Below, one piece after another: positions 1 through 7,925 of a stretch of 64,000 nucleotides of DNA. A program made the translations under genes and the position numbers. The stretch is from positions 992,001 through 1,056,000 of the forward strand of contig NZ_CP061770.1 in the NCBI RefSeq assembly GCF_011751865.2, read 5' to 3'. The DNA comes from Salinibacterium sp. ZJ70 (GTDB lineage: Bacteria > Actinomycetota > Actinomycetes > Actinomycetales > Microbacteriaceae). Numbering within the stretch: the first letter of the stretch is position 1; each line of letters begins with the position of its first letter. Below the pieces are notes generated by a model that was not told the origin of the DNA, did not search any database, and saw nothing but the letters and a program-made list of their open reading frames with translations.

Positions 1-534
1 CTCGAGGAGGTTCTTCTCGAACCGGGTGGTGAGGGTCGACAGCTGCTGGTTGAGCTCCTTGAGGCGATCCTTCTCGGCGTCGTCGAGGGCTGCGCCCGCG
101 AGCACCATCTCGGTGCGGCGGCGCTCGACGAGGTACGCCTGCTCGGCATCCAGCGGCGCGGTGCCGTCGTCGTGCGCGCGATGCACGGCGTCGATGCGCG
201 CGAACAGGGTCGCGTCGAGCACGATCGCGTCGTGGTGCGCGGCGAGCCGAGGCGCGAGCTCCTCTTCGAGCTGCTGGATGTGCTCGGTCGTGTCGGAGGA
301 CGACAGGGTGTAGAAGACCGTCGCGACGCGTTCGAGGATCGCGCCCGAGCGCTCGAGGGGCTCGATCGTGTTGGCGAAGGTCGCCTCCTCCTCCTGCGCC
401 GTGATCGCGGCGATCTCGGCGAGCTGCTCGGCCATGCCCTGCTCGAACGCGGGCAGGTAGTGCTCGTCGCGGATCGCGGCGAAGTCGGGAAGCAGGTAGG
501 GGAGCGGGCTGTCGGCGAGGAAGGGATTCGTCAC
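1..534 (-). CDS. M3 family metallopeptidase, N-terminal part (cut by window start)
   Basis: The reverse strand reads open from a GTG at 534 (VTNPFLADSPLPYLLPDF...) to base 1, 178 codons. The acidic helical N-terminus with FANTIEPLERSG, ERRRTEMVLAG and LNQQLSTLTTRFEKNLLE is characteristic of the oligopeptidase A / peptidyl-dipeptidase Dcp branch of family M3, cytoplasmic zinc peptidases that degrade short peptides. The catalytic HEXXH lies outside the window, so activity cannot be judged. It is divergent from the ArsR-type gene that follows, and the two share a short AT-rich intergenic region. The plus-strand open frames here are antisense to it. Family assignment is by recognition of the N-terminal segment only. 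Confidence 0.8.
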   Translation of the reverse strand, partial: MTNPFLADSPLPYLLPDFAAIRDEHYLPAFEQGMAEQLAEIAAITAQEEEATFANTIEPLERSGAILERVATVFYTLSSSDTTEHIQQLEEELAPRLAAHHDAIVLDATLFARIDAVHRAHDDGTAPLDAEQAYLVERRRTEMVLAGAALDDAEKDRLKELNQQLSTLTTRFEKNLLE

Positions 535-574
535 GCGGCCAGCCTACGTGCCGCGCGGCGCTCGCAGAAAGGGA

Positions 575-625
575 TTGCAAAGAAACCATTGCAATGAATC
601 GATTGCAAAGCTATCTTTGTGATCG
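575..625 (+). promoter_or_regulatory. Leaderless promoter with three phased TTGCAA half sites
   Basis: TTGCAA, itself a palindrome, occurs at 575-580, 589-594 and 603-608, exactly 14 bp apart. The middle copy is placed as a -35 element: a 17-bp spacer separates it from TATCTT (612-617), which ends 7 nt before the GTG at 625. The AT-rich patch is conspicuous in this GC-rich background. I infer an autoregulated operator for the regulator that follows, which may also act on the divergent peptidase gene. Confidence 0.6.
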
Positions 626-1242
626 TGACCCCGCCTCCCACCGACCCCGACGCCATGCGCAGCCTCCAGGGCCTCGCCCACCCGCTGCGCGTGCGCCTGC
701 TCGACGAGCTCAGCGCCTACGGTCCCTCGACCGCGAGCGCCCTCGCCGAGCGGCTGGGTGAGTCGAGCGGGGCCACGAGCTACCACCTGCGTCAGCTGGC
801 CCGCCACGGCTTCGTCGTGGAAGACGAGGCACGCGGCAACGGGCGCGAGCGCTGGTGGAAGCGCGTCCCGCAGTCGATCGAGCTGCACGCCCAGGGCGAC
901 GCCGGTCCCGCCGAGAAGGCGGCGTCCGCCCTCGTGACCTCGGAGTGGTTCCGCACGCGCGCCAGCCGCCTCGAGACCTACGTCGCGCGCGGCGAGCAGA
1001 TGCTCGAACCCGACTGGGACGAGGCCGGCACGGTGAGCACCGTCAACCTGCAGCTCACCCGCGAGCAGACGCAGGAGCTCGTCTCCGAGCTCGGGGCGAT
1101 CACCGACCGCTACGCCGCGCAGTACCGCGAACAGGACGTCCCGGGTGCACGCCCGGTGCAGGTCAACGTAGACGTCTTCGCGCTCATCGACGGGCTCGTG
1201 AGGCCCCAGCCAGCCCCGACTCCGGAGACCACCACCTCATGA
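625..1242 (+). CDS. ArsR-type winged-helix transcriptional regulator
   Basis: The protein has about 205 residues, with an N-terminal HTH_20/ArsR-type winged helix (LAHPLRVRLLDEL, then ALAERLGESSGATSYHLRQL as recognition region, wing with ERWWKR). A longer C-terminal part (residues 90-190) resembles the dimer/effector region of the 'helix-turn-helix domain-containing protein' family often paired with MFS exporters in actinobacteria. No transporter is next to it here. GTG 625 is preferred over GTG 619 because a -10-like TATCTT ends 7 nt before it, the leaderless spacing seen elsewhere in this window. No ArsR metal-binding cysteine motif (CxCxxC) is present, so it is probably not a metal sensor. 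Its stop overlaps the start of the next small gene. Confidence 0.8.
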   Translation: MTPPPTDPDAMRSLQGLAHPLRVRLLDELSAYGPSTASALAERLGESSGATSYHLRQLARHGFVVEDEARGNGRERWWKRVPQSIELHAQGDAGPAEKAASALVTSEWFRTRASRLETYVARGEQMLEPDWDEAGTVSTVNLQLTREQTQELVSELGAITDRYAAQYREQDVPGARPVQVNVDVFALIDGLVRPQPAPTPETTTS

Positions 1243-1460
1243 TCCTCACCTACACCCCCGATTCCCTCCGACCCGACTGTCCGCACACCCTCCGCGGTGT
1301 GCCGGCGCTGGCGGTCCGGCTCGGTCGCGCACTGGAACGCTGGGGTGAGCGCCGCGCCGCGCTCCCGCCCCGCGAGGTGCGCCTGCGTCGCTACGAGAAC
1401 CACATCGCCAACGAACGGCGTGCAAGCGCCGCGGAGCTCGCACTGCTGCACGTGCGCTGA
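1239..1460 (+). CDS. Small basic protein coupled to the regulator (73 aa)
   Basis: The ATG at 1239 overlaps the TGA of the regulator (ATGA), indicating translational coupling. The 73-residue product (MILTYTPDSLRPDCPHTLRG...) is arginine-rich, with ALERWGERRAALPPREVRLRRYENHI in its centre, and has no signal peptide or membrane segment. I recognise no domain. The coupled start and the high-GC third positions support a real gene. Its role is unknown; co-expression with the ArsR-type regulator suggests an accessory function in the same response. Confidence 0.55.
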   Translation: MILTYTPDSLRPDCPHTLRGVPALAVRLGRALERWGERRAALPPREVRLRRYENHIANERRASAAELALLHVR

Positions 1461-1527
1461 CCCCGGAATGAGCTCTGCGCCAGACGCGAACCTCCCGCGT
1501 CCGCAGACACTCGGGCCGAGCACCGGC

Positions 1528-1755
1528 TCAGTCGAGCTGCTCGCGCTGGATGGTGCCATCGTGCGCCATGCGCAGCACGGTGCCGTCGTCGAGCTCCGCC
1601 ACGGGGCGCCCCTCGAGGAACGTGAGAGTCCAGCGCCAGGCGCTCGTGTCGATGTCGGACACCTCCGCCTCGACAGCGCGGACTGCCTCGACCATGTCGG
1701 CGGGCAGGCGAGCGGGCGGCTCGTCGCCGACGCTCCAGCGTGTGCCCAGCTGCAT
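1528..1755 (-). CDS. Conserved-looking small protein (75 aa)
   Basis: The start ATG at 1755 overlaps the stop of the GNAT gene (TGATG) and follows GAGAAGAGA, a plausible ribosome-binding site. An in-frame ATG at 1782 would give 84 residues. The sequence (MQLGTRWSVGDEPPARLP..., then WRWTLTFLEGRPVAELDDGTVLRM) looks like a compact alpha/beta fold with a C-terminal hairpin. It has no signal peptide and I recognise no family. It is the last gene of the valS-lipoprotein-GNAT unit. Confidence 0.65.
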   Translation of the reverse strand: MQLGTRWSVGDEPPARLPADMVEAVRAVEAEVSDIDTSAWRWTLTFLEGRPVAELDDGTVLRMAHDGTIQREQLD

Positions 1756-2201
1756 CAGAATCTCTTCTCGTAGGTCACCCATGATGTGCGCGTCGCGATC
1801 CGGTCGTAGAGCGCCTGCGCAGTGGTGTTCGACTCCGCGGTGATCCACCGCAGCGTCGCCGGCGCACCCGAGGTGTGCGCGCGTTCGACGATCGCCTCGA
1901 TGAGCGCGCGGCCCGCGCCCGTGCCGCGCACCTCGGGATCGACGAACAGATCGTCGAGGAACCAGTCGCGTCCGCCCGTGAACGTGTCGGGGAACGACCG
2001 GAAGTGCGCGAACCCCACGACCTCGCCGTCGCGCTCCGCGAGGAGGGCGTCGATGCCCGATCCCTCGGTCGTGAGCAGCGCCCACACGCGGTCGAGCACG
2101 TCGTCGCCGAACTGGGTCTCGTAGAACTCGCCGTAGGCGCGGAACAGCTCGCGCCAGCGTGCCTCGTCGGCGGGAAGGGGCGGGCGGATGGTGGTGGTCA
2201 T
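1755..2201 (-). CDS. GNAT family N-acetyltransferase
   Basis: The product has 148 residues covering a single GNAT domain. Core signatures are visible: VVGFAHFRSF (beta4), then DDLFVDPEVRGTGAGRALIEAI with the R/Q-x-x-G-x-G/A acetyl-CoA loop, and ITAESNTTAQALYDRIATR near the C-terminus. It transfers an acetyl group from acetyl-CoA to an amine; the substrate cannot be told from sequence. Its ATG overlaps the stop of the upstream lipoprotein gene by 1 nt (TGATG), and its own stop overlaps the following small gene, so it belongs to the valS operon. Confidence 0.9.
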   Translation of the reverse strand: MTTTIRPPLPADEARWRELFRAYGEFYETQFGDDVLDRVWALLTTEGSGIDALLAERDGEVVGFAHFRSFPDTFTGGRDWFLDDLFVDPEVRGTGAGRALIEAIVERAHTSGAPATLRWITAESNTTAQALYDRIATRTSWVTYEKRF

Positions 2202-2743
2202 CAGTCGGTGAGTCCTTCGGTCTCGCTCGCCGAGGCGAGGCGTGTGCGGGGCAGGTGGTCGAACGCCGCGGCGGCTGCGGTGAGCGGGCGTCGACAGGTG
2301 TCCGCGGGGGCCCGGACGGGGGTGATCCCGCCCTCATGATGCAACCACACGATGAGGGGCTCGGGGGAGTCCTCGTCGCACGGGCGTGCTGCGGCGGCAT
2401 CCGGGGCGAGGAAGGTCTCGAGCAGGTGCGGGAGTGCGGTGAGCGGCACGCCGTCGATGTGCTGCATGGTGCGGGGTCGGCCCTGCGGGTCGGGTGACCA
2501 CGGGGTCGCCGTGCAGATGTACGCGGCATCGATCTCGTCGAGCGGCAGCTCCTGCGGATCGTAGAGGAAGGCCGCCTCGAGTGGGCAGCGCAGCTGGGCC
2601 TGCGGATGCGCGGCCGGGATCGTCGCGACGGCCCCCTCCGGGTAGGGGTCGCCGACGGGGCCGTAGAGGCCGCCCGGCGTGCAGGCAGACAGAAGGGCGG
2701 CGATCATCGCGGCGCAGAGCGCTTCGACGATCGCCGCCCTCAT
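2201..2743 (-). CDS. Predicted lipoprotein (180 aa)
   Basis: The N-terminus MRAAIVEALCAAMIAALLSAC fits a lipoprotein signal peptide with lipobox LLSAC, so Cys21 would be lipidated and the mature protein anchored outside the membrane. The mature part has four further cysteines (RCPLEA, YICTAT, ARPCDED, DTCRRP) and YDPQELPLDEIDAAYICTATPW in its middle; no known domain is recognised. GAGGTGTAGACC precedes the ATG, and valS ends 3 bp upstream, so it is co-transcribed with valS. Function unknown. Confidence 0.75.
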   Translation of the reverse strand: MRAAIVEALCAAMIAALLSACTPGGLYGPVGDPYPEGAVATIPAAHPQAQLRCPLEAAFLYDPQELPLDEIDAAYICTATPWSPDPQGRPRTMQHIDGVPLTALPHLLETFLAPDAAAARPCDEDSPEPLIVWLHHEGGITPVRAPADTCRRPLTAAAAAFDHLPRTRLASASETEGLTD

Positions 2744-2746
2744 GGT

Positions 2747-5323
2747 CTACACCTCGGGCTGCTCCGCGAGCTGGATGTCGGTCACCTGCACCTCGGCGGC
2801 CTCCACGAGGTCGAGGCGCTGGATGCGGCCCACGGCCTGCAGGTCGCCCGCGGCTTCGGCGAGGAGGGCGGGCCCGGCGAGCGTCGCCGAGAGCACCTCG
2901 GTCTTCTGCGAGGCCTTCGCATCCGTCTTCGCGCGGCGGATGCCGATGAGCGCCGCCGAGACGGCGGGCAGGAGGCCGCGCGGGCTGCCGTCGACACCGA
3001 GCTCCGCGACCGTCGGCCAGGCGGCGGTGTGCACCGAGTCGTCGTGCGTCCAGCGCCACACCTCCTCGGTGGCGAACGGCAGAACGGGCGCGAGCAGGCG
3101 CAGCATGACGTCGATCGCGCGACGCAGCGCCGCGACGGCCGACGCCTGGCCGGCGCCCTCGCCCGTGTAGGCGCGCTCCTTGACGAGCTCGAGGTAGTCG
3201 TCGCAGAAAGTCCAGAAGAACTGCTCCGTGACCTCGAGGGCGCGCGCGTGATCGAACTCGTCGTAGGCGCGCGTCGCCTGCTCGACCACGCGGGCCAGCT
3301 CGGCGAGCATGTCGATGTCGAGCGGCTCGGTGACCTCCGCGCCGTCGGTGTACGGGAATCCGTAGACGAACTTGGCGGCGTTGAGCACCTTGATCGCGAG
3401 GCGGCGGCCGATCTTGATCTGCTTCGGGTTCTGCGGATCGAACGCCGCATCCGTGCCGAGACGCGACGAGGCGGCCCAGTAGCGCACAGCGTCGGAGCCG
3501 TGGTCTTCGAGCAGACCCTGCGGGGTCACGACGTTGCCCTTCGACTTCGACATCTTCTTGCGGTCGGGGTCGACGATGAAGCCCGAGATGGCCGCGTGCT
3601 TCCACGGCGTCTGCCCGTGCTCGAGCTGCGCGCGCAGCAGCGTCGTGAAGAGCCAGGTGCGGATGATGTCCTGGCCCTGCGAGCGCAGTGCGTACGGGAA
3701 CACGAGGTCGAAGAGCTCGGGGTCGGTCTCCCAGCCGCCCGCGATCTGCGGGGTGAGGCTGGAGGTGGCCCAGGTGTCCATGATGTCGAGCTCGCCGATG
3801 AAGCCACCGGGCACGCCGCGCTGGGACTCGTCGAAGCCGGGGGCGGCATCCGAGGAGGGGTCGACGGGGAGCATGTCCTCGCTCGGCACGATGGGCTGCT
3901 CGCGCAGCGCCTCGCCGTTCTCATCCAGCGGGTACCACACCGGGATCGGCACGCCGAAGAAGCGCTGTCGCGAGATGAGCCAGTCGCCCGTGAGGCCGCC
4001 GACCCAGTTCTCGTAGCGCACGCGCATGAAGTCGGGGTGGAACTGCAGCTCCTCGCCCGAGGCGAGCAGGCGCGCCTTGAGCTTCTCGTCGCGGGCGCCG
4101 TTGGCGATGTACCACTGGCGGGTCGAGACGATCTCGAGCGGCTTGTCGCCCTTCTCGAAGAACTTGACGGGGTGGGTGATCTTCTTCGGCTCGCCGATGA
4201 GGTCGCCCGACTCCTGCAGCAGCTCGACCATGCGCGCCTTGGCGCTGAACACGGTCTTGCCCACGAGCTCCGCGTAGGCGGCCTTGCCGGCTTCGGTGAA
4301 GAGGTCGGCGGCGGGCGACTCGGGCAGGATGCGTCCGTCGAAGCCGATGATCGCGCGGTTCGGCAGGTCGAGTTCGCGCCACCACACGACGTCGGTCACA
4401 TCGCCGAAGGTGCAGATCATGGCGATGCCGGATCCCTTGTCCTTCTGGGCGAGGTGGTGGGCGAGCACGGGCACCTCGACGCCGAAGACGGGCGTCGTGA
4501 CGGTGGTGCCGAAGTAGGGCTGGTAGCGCTCGTCATCCGGGTGCGCGACGAGCGCGACGCACGCGGCGAGCAGCTCGGGGCGCGTCGTCTCGATCTCGAT
4601 GGTGCCGCCGCCCTGCTTGTGGAAGCTCACGCGGTGGTAGGCCGCGGGCTGGTCCTTGTCTTCGAGCTCGGCCTGGGCGACCGCGGTGCGGAACGTGACA
4701 TCCCACAGCGTCGGGGCGTCAGCCTGGTACGCCTCGCCGCGGGCGAGGTTGCGCAGGAAGGCGCGCTGCGCGACGCGCTGCGCCTCATCGCCGATGGTGC
4801 GGTAGGTGAGCGACCAGTCGACCGAGAGGCCGAGGGTGCGCCACAGCTCCTCGAACTGCTTCTCATCCTCGATCGTGAGCTTCTCGCACAGCTCCACGAA
4901 GTTGCGGCGCGAGATCGGCACCTGGTCGGCCGCCTTGATCGAGGTGCCCTCGCCGCCCTCGTGCGGGGGCACGAAGCCCTCGACGTAGGGGAGCGTCGGG
5001 TCGCAGCGCACCCCGTAGTAGTTCTGCACGCGGCGCTCGGTGGGGAGGCCGTTGTCATCCCAGCCCATCGGGAAGAAGAGGTGCTTGCCGCGCATGCGCT
5101 GGTAGCGCGCGACGAGGTCCATGTGCGTGTAGCTGAACACGTGGCCGATGTGGAGGCTGCCGGATGCGGTCGGCGGGGGCGTGTCGACGGAGAACACGCA
5201 GTCCTTGCCGGCGCTCAGCGCAGCGGCGCGATCGAAGCGGAAGGTGCCTTCCGATTCCCAGGTGTCGCGCCACTTGGTCTCGAGCCCTTCGAGGGCGGGC
5301 TTCTCGGGAATGGCGTGGGTCAT
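2747..5323 (-). CDS. valS: Valine--tRNA ligase
   Basis: ValS charges tRNA-Val with valine in the cytoplasm. The 858-residue protein has the class I HIGH motif at residues 58-61 (SLHIGHVFSYTHMD), an editing (CP1) insertion, KMSKSKGN near residue 590 and an anticodon-binding domain. It lacks the long C-terminal coiled coil of E. coli ValS, ending shortly after the anticodon-binding region, which is the shorter actinobacterial form. ATG 5323 (MTHAIPEKPALEG) is preferred because GGAG lies upstream; an in-frame GTG at 5356 would add 11 residues. The 88-bp upstream gap holds no T-box, in contrast to ileS. Confidence 0.97.
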   Translation of the reverse strand: MTHAIPEKPALEGLETKWRDTWESEGTFRFDRAAALSAGKDCVFSVDTPPPTASGSLHIGHVFSYTHMDLVARYQRMRGKHLFFPMGWDDNGLPTERRVQNYYGVRCDPTLPYVEGFVPPHEGGEGTSIKAADQVPISRRNFVELCEKLTIEDEKQFEELWRTLGLSVDWSLTYRTIGDEAQRVAQRAFLRNLARGEAYQADAPTLWDVTFRTAVAQAELEDKDQPAAYHRVSFHKQGGGTIEIETTRPELLAACVALVAHPDDERYQPYFGTTVTTPVFGVEVPVLAHHLAQKDKGSGIAMICTFGDVTDVVWWRELDLPNRAIIGFDGRILPESPAADLFTEAGKAAYAELVGKTVFSAKARMVELLQESGDLIGEPKKITHPVKFFEKGDKPLEIVSTRQWYIANGARDEKLKARLLASGEELQFHPDFMRVRYENWVGGLTGDWLISRQRFFGVPIPVWYPLDENGEALREQPIVPSEDMLPVDPSSDAAPGFDESQRGVPGGFIGELDIMDTWATSSLTPQIAGGWETDPELFDLVFPYALRSQGQDIIRTWLFTTLLRAQLEHGQTPWKHAAISGFIVDPDRKKMSKSKGNVVTPQGLLEDHGSDAVRYWAASSRLGTDAAFDPQNPKQIKIGRRLAIKVLNAAKFVYGFPYTDGAEVTEPLDIDMLAELARVVEQATRAYDEFDHARALEVTEQFFWTFCDDYLELVKERAYTGEGAGQASAVAALRRAIDVMLRLLAPVLPFATEEVWRWTHDDSVHTAAWPTVAELGVDGSPRGLLPAVSAALIGIRRAKTDAKASQKTEVLSATLAGPALLAEAAGDLQAVGRIQRLDLVEAAEVQVTDIQLAEQPEV

Positions 5324-5411
5324 CGGCGTGCTGCTCCGGTTCGATATGTGCGGCACCGCGTCACGGGGTGCCTGAGTGTGGGTGACCTCCCGATCTTACC
5401 GGCGCGCGGGG

Positions 5412-6284
5412 TCACTCATCCCAGAGGGTCACGTCGCCGCGTCCGACGACGTCGTCCCCGGAGTACGCCGCGATCGAGTAGAGCTGTTCGCCGTCGTCGG
5501 TGCCGCACGGGTAGTCGACGCTGATCGAGCCGTTCGGGTCGAGCCCTGTCGCGTAGGGGTCCGTCTCGGCTTCGGGCGTGCCGATCGCGAACGTCACGCT
5601 GTCGCCGGTCGTCCTCCACTCGAATTCGACGGGCACCACGCTCACCCCCTCGGGGCAGGAGACCGCGCTCGCCGATGCCGTGAAGCTCAGCACGGTGCCC
5701 GGCGCGGGCCCGGGCGGCGGGGCAGGAGCGGTGGGCTCGGGCTCCGCAGCGCCCGGGTCGGAGTCCGCGTCGTCGTCGGATTCGGCGGGCTCGGGCGCTG
5801 GCGACTGGCTTGCACCGGTGTCGGGTCCGGGCGCCTGGTCGCCGTCGGGTGCCAGGAGCCACACGATGAGCGCGATGAGGGCGGCCAGCAGGATGACGGA
5901 GAGCACGATGAGCGTGATCAGGAGCCCTTTGGTGCGCTTCGCCGGCTCCTCGGGGGTGGGGGCAGACGGCTCGGGGGCGTAGGCGGTGGTCGGGGGCGCG
6001 GTGGCGATGCGTCCCGCGGATGGGGTGGAGTAGGCGTGCGGCACCGGCCGCGCGGATTCGGGTAGCACGCGCGTCGGGGTGTCTCCGGCGAAGGGATCGG
6101 GCATGCGCTCGGTCGGCGCCGGGTCACCCGTCTGTGGGTAGCGTTCCGTGGGTGCGTCGCCGGATGGACCTCCCGGCTGCGGGAACAGCTCCGTGGGCAC
6201 GTCGGCGGGCGCCGGCTGCGGGGTGTGCTGGGGCTCGGGTGTGCGCCCGTCGGGGTGGCCCTGCGTGGGGGTGTCGTCGCTCAT
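5412..6284 (-). CDS. Pro/Thr-rich single-span membrane protein
   Basis: The product has about 290 residues. A proline- and threonine-rich cytoplasmic N-terminal region with repeated DxPTE/ERxP motifs (APTERMPDPF, GDTPTRVLPES) precedes one membrane segment (GLLITLIVLSVILLAALIAL, about residue 125-150). A Pro/Glu/Asp linker and a C-terminal extracellular domain of about 100 residues follow, containing two cysteines that could pair (AVSCPEGV, DYPCGTDD). The ATG at 6284 follows CACGGAGCACACG. The pattern resembles envelope proteins with a phosphorylatable Thr-rich tail; that role is a guess and no enzyme domain is recognised. Confidence 0.75.
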   Translation of the reverse strand: MSDDTPTQGHPDGRTPEPQHTPQPAPADVPTELFPQPGGPSGDAPTERYPQTGDPAPTERMPDPFAGDTPTRVLPESARPVPHAYSTPSAGRIATAPPTTAYAPEPSAPTPEEPAKRTKGLLITLIVLSVILLAALIALIVWLLAPDGDQAPGPDTGASQSPAPEPAESDDDADSDPGAAEPEPTAPAPPPGPAPGTVLSFTASASAVSCPEGVSVVPVEFEWRTTGDSVTFAIGTPEAETDPYATGLDPNGSISVDYPCGTDDGEQLYSIAAYSGDDVVGRGDVTLWDE

Positions 6285-6386
6285 CGTGTGCTCCGTGACG
6301 GATGGGGTGGTACGGATCCAGTGGTCGTCGGTGCGCACATCCTAGGTCGGGGTTCTGGGTGCGGTCGAGCACCCAGCCGTGAGCCT

Positions 6387-6416
6387 TTGTGATAGTCGGA
6401 CTAGAACAATTAGGAT
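6387..6416 (+). promoter_or_regulatory. GntR promoter with operator in the spacer
   Basis: TTGTGA (6387-6392) and TAGGAT (6411-6416) are 18 bp apart, and the -10 ends 6 nt before the GTG at 6423, predicting a leaderless mRNA. The spacer holds the inverted repeat TAGTC-G-GACTA (6393-6403), a likely operator for autorepression by the YtrA-type regulator it drives. Confidence 0.6.
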
Positions 6417-6422
6417 GACGTC

Positions 6423-6776
6423 GTGCTCATCCGCATCGACCCGGCGTCCGACGTCGCGATCTACGACCAGATCGCGGCCTCCGTGCGTGCCGATGCCTCC
6501 CGGGGAATGCTCACCCCGGGCGATCGGCTTCCGCCAGCCCGCGAACTCGCCGACGCCCTCCAGGTGAACATCCATACCGTGCTGCGCGCCTATCAGGTCC
6601 TCCGCGACGAAGGGCTCGTCGACCTGCGTCGGGGCCGTGGCGCGGTGATCACCGAGGCCGCCGTCGACGCGGGCGCCATCGTCGAGAGCGTGCGCGCACT
6701 GGTCGCCGCCGCTCGCGAGCAGGGCGTCGGAGCCCAGACGCTCATCTCTCTCATCCGCGAGGAGTACCCCGCATGA
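6423..6776 (+). CDS. GntR family transcriptional regulator (YtrA subfamily)
   Basis: This 117-residue protein has an N-terminal GntR winged helix (YDQIAASVRADASRGMLTPG, DRLPPARELADALQVNIHTV, LRAYQVLRDEGLVDLRRGRG) and only about 45 residues after it (IVESVRALVAAAREQGVG...). The short tail is typical of the YtrA subfamily, dimeric repressors of neighbouring transporter or membrane-protein genes. The GTG start lies 6 nt after a -10 hexamer. The gene overlaps the downstream DUF1648 membrane protein by 4 nt, the usual partnership of this subfamily, so it presumably controls that gene. Confidence 0.92.
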   Translation: MLIRIDPASDVAIYDQIAASVRADASRGMLTPGDRLPPARELADALQVNIHTVLRAYQVLRDEGLVDLRRGRGAVITEAAVDAGAIVESVRALVAAAREQGVGAQTLISLIREEYPA

Positions 6777-7804
6777 CCGCCGCACGCCGTGTGCCGCTTC
6801 CGCCCGTCGTCTGGATCCTCGGCGTCATCCTCCCGCTCGTCATCGGGCTCACCGGAGTCGCGCTGCAGCTCGTGTGGCTCGGTGAGGTTCCGGATCCGAT
6901 CGCGATCCACTGGGGCGTCGAAGATCGCCCCGACGGCTTCGCATCCCCGGCCGGCGCGATCCTGCTGGCGGCGCTGCTCGCGATCGGGCTCCCGGCGATG
7001 TTCAGCATCATGCTCGTGACAGGGGGCCGCGGAGGGCTCACGAACACGCACAAGATGCTCGTCTCCACCTCGCTGTTCATGGCCGTGCTCATCTCGACCA
7101 TCACCACAGCGACCTTCGGCATGCAGCGAGGGCTCGAGGAGGGCGCAGAGGCCGGCGGCATCACGCCCTGGATGCTCGCCGGGTTCGCCGGAGGCGCGCT
7201 CCTCGGAATCGCGGGATGGTTCGCACTGCCGCCCGCGCACGCGGGGCGCATGGATGTCGTCGAGGCCGAGCCGCTCGACCTCGCCCCGGGCGAGCGCGGT
7301 GTGTGGATCGCCTCGGTGCGGGTGTCGACGGGAGCCGTCATCGCGATCGCGAGCGCAGTGCTGTTCGCGCTCGCCGCGGGGGTCATCGCGGTGGTCGCCA
7401 CGCGGGGGGCCGGCGCGGTGGCGCTCGTGCTCCCCGTGATGCTCATCGCCGGGGCGTGCACGAGCCTCGCATGGCGCGTGCGTGTGGACGCCTCGGGGCT
7501 CACCGTCTCCTCGCGCCCGCTCGGCTGGCCCGCGGTGCGCATCCGACCCGATGAGATCGCCCGAGTGGAGACGGTCGAGGTCGAGCCGGTGGGGGAGTTC
7601 GGCGGCTTCGGATGGCGCTGGGCGCCGGGCCGCAGCTTCGGCGCCATCGCGCGCGCTGGCGAGGCGATCGAGGTCGAGCGCCACGACGGCCGCCGCTTCA
7701 CGGTGACGGTCGACGGGGCCCGCACGGGTGCTGCCCTGCTTGCCGCCTATGTCGCGCGGCCCGCGCCCGAGACCGACTCGCCCGATCGCACGACGGAGAG
7801 CTAG
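6773..7804 (+). CDS. DUF1648 domain membrane protein
   Basis: The product has 343 residues. The N-terminal DUF1648 region shows LPLVIGLTGVALQLVWLGEVPDPIAIHWG, with the 'P-D-P-I-A-I-H-W' stretch after the first membrane span, and further spans follow at about residues 60-80, 95-115, 140-155, 185-210 and 215-235. The C-terminal 100 residues are a soluble PH-like region (DASGLTVSSRPLGWPAVRI...). It is translationally coupled to the GntR gene (ATGA). Related proteins in Bacillus (SdpI family) act in cell-envelope stress or immunity; the role here is unknown. Confidence 0.85.
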   Translation: MTAARRVPLPPVVWILGVILPLVIGLTGVALQLVWLGEVPDPIAIHWGVEDRPDGFASPAGAILLAALLAIGLPAMFSIMLVTGGRGGLTNTHKMLVSTSLFMAVLISTITTATFGMQRGLEEGAEAGGITPWMLAGFAGGALLGIAGWFALPPAHAGRMDVVEAEPLDLAPGERGVWIASVRVSTGAVIAIASAVLFALAAGVIAVVATRGAGAVALVLPVMLIAGACTSLAWRVRVDASGLTVSSRPLGWPAVRIRPDEIARVETVEVEPVGEFGGFGWRWAPGRSFGAIARAGEAIEVERHDGRRFTVTVDGARTGAALLAAYVARPAPETDSPDRTTES

Positions 7805-7869
7805 GGGCCGTGCCGGGTGTCCCGCCGCTCGGGAAGCCGCGCCAGATCGTCCCTCGCTCGTCCCTCGCG

Positions 7870-7885
7870 GTGAGAGTGCTCTCAC
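7870..7885. promoter_or_regulatory. Palindrome GTGAGA-N4-TCTCAC upstream of the histidine kinase
   Basis: The sequence GTGAGAGTGCTCTCAC is a 6-bp inverted repeat with a 4-nt centre, 40 bp before the kinase start. The same arms occur at 12220-12235, and a related half site at 10615. A -10-like GAAAAT (7914-7919) ends 6 nt before the GTG at 7926. I infer a binding site for the adjacent response regulator (autoregulation). Confidence 0.6.
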
Positions 7886-7925
7886 GCGCAGCACATCATG
7901 CTGTCCGACAGTCGAAAATGGTTCT

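Noticed and set aside
26..597. Two plus-strand frames at the window start
   Set aside because: They are antisense to a recognisable M3 peptidase N-terminus on the minus strand.
5324..5411. Possible T-box before valS
   Set aside because: Only 88 bp are available and neither a GGTGG..CCGCG T-box nor a GTC/GTG specifier hairpin is present.
2606..5524. 972-codon plus-strand open frame over valS
   Set aside because: It is antisense to valS, whose HIGH and KMSKS motifs are intact; the product is low-complexity Arg/Glu/Val typical of shadow frames in GC-rich DNA.
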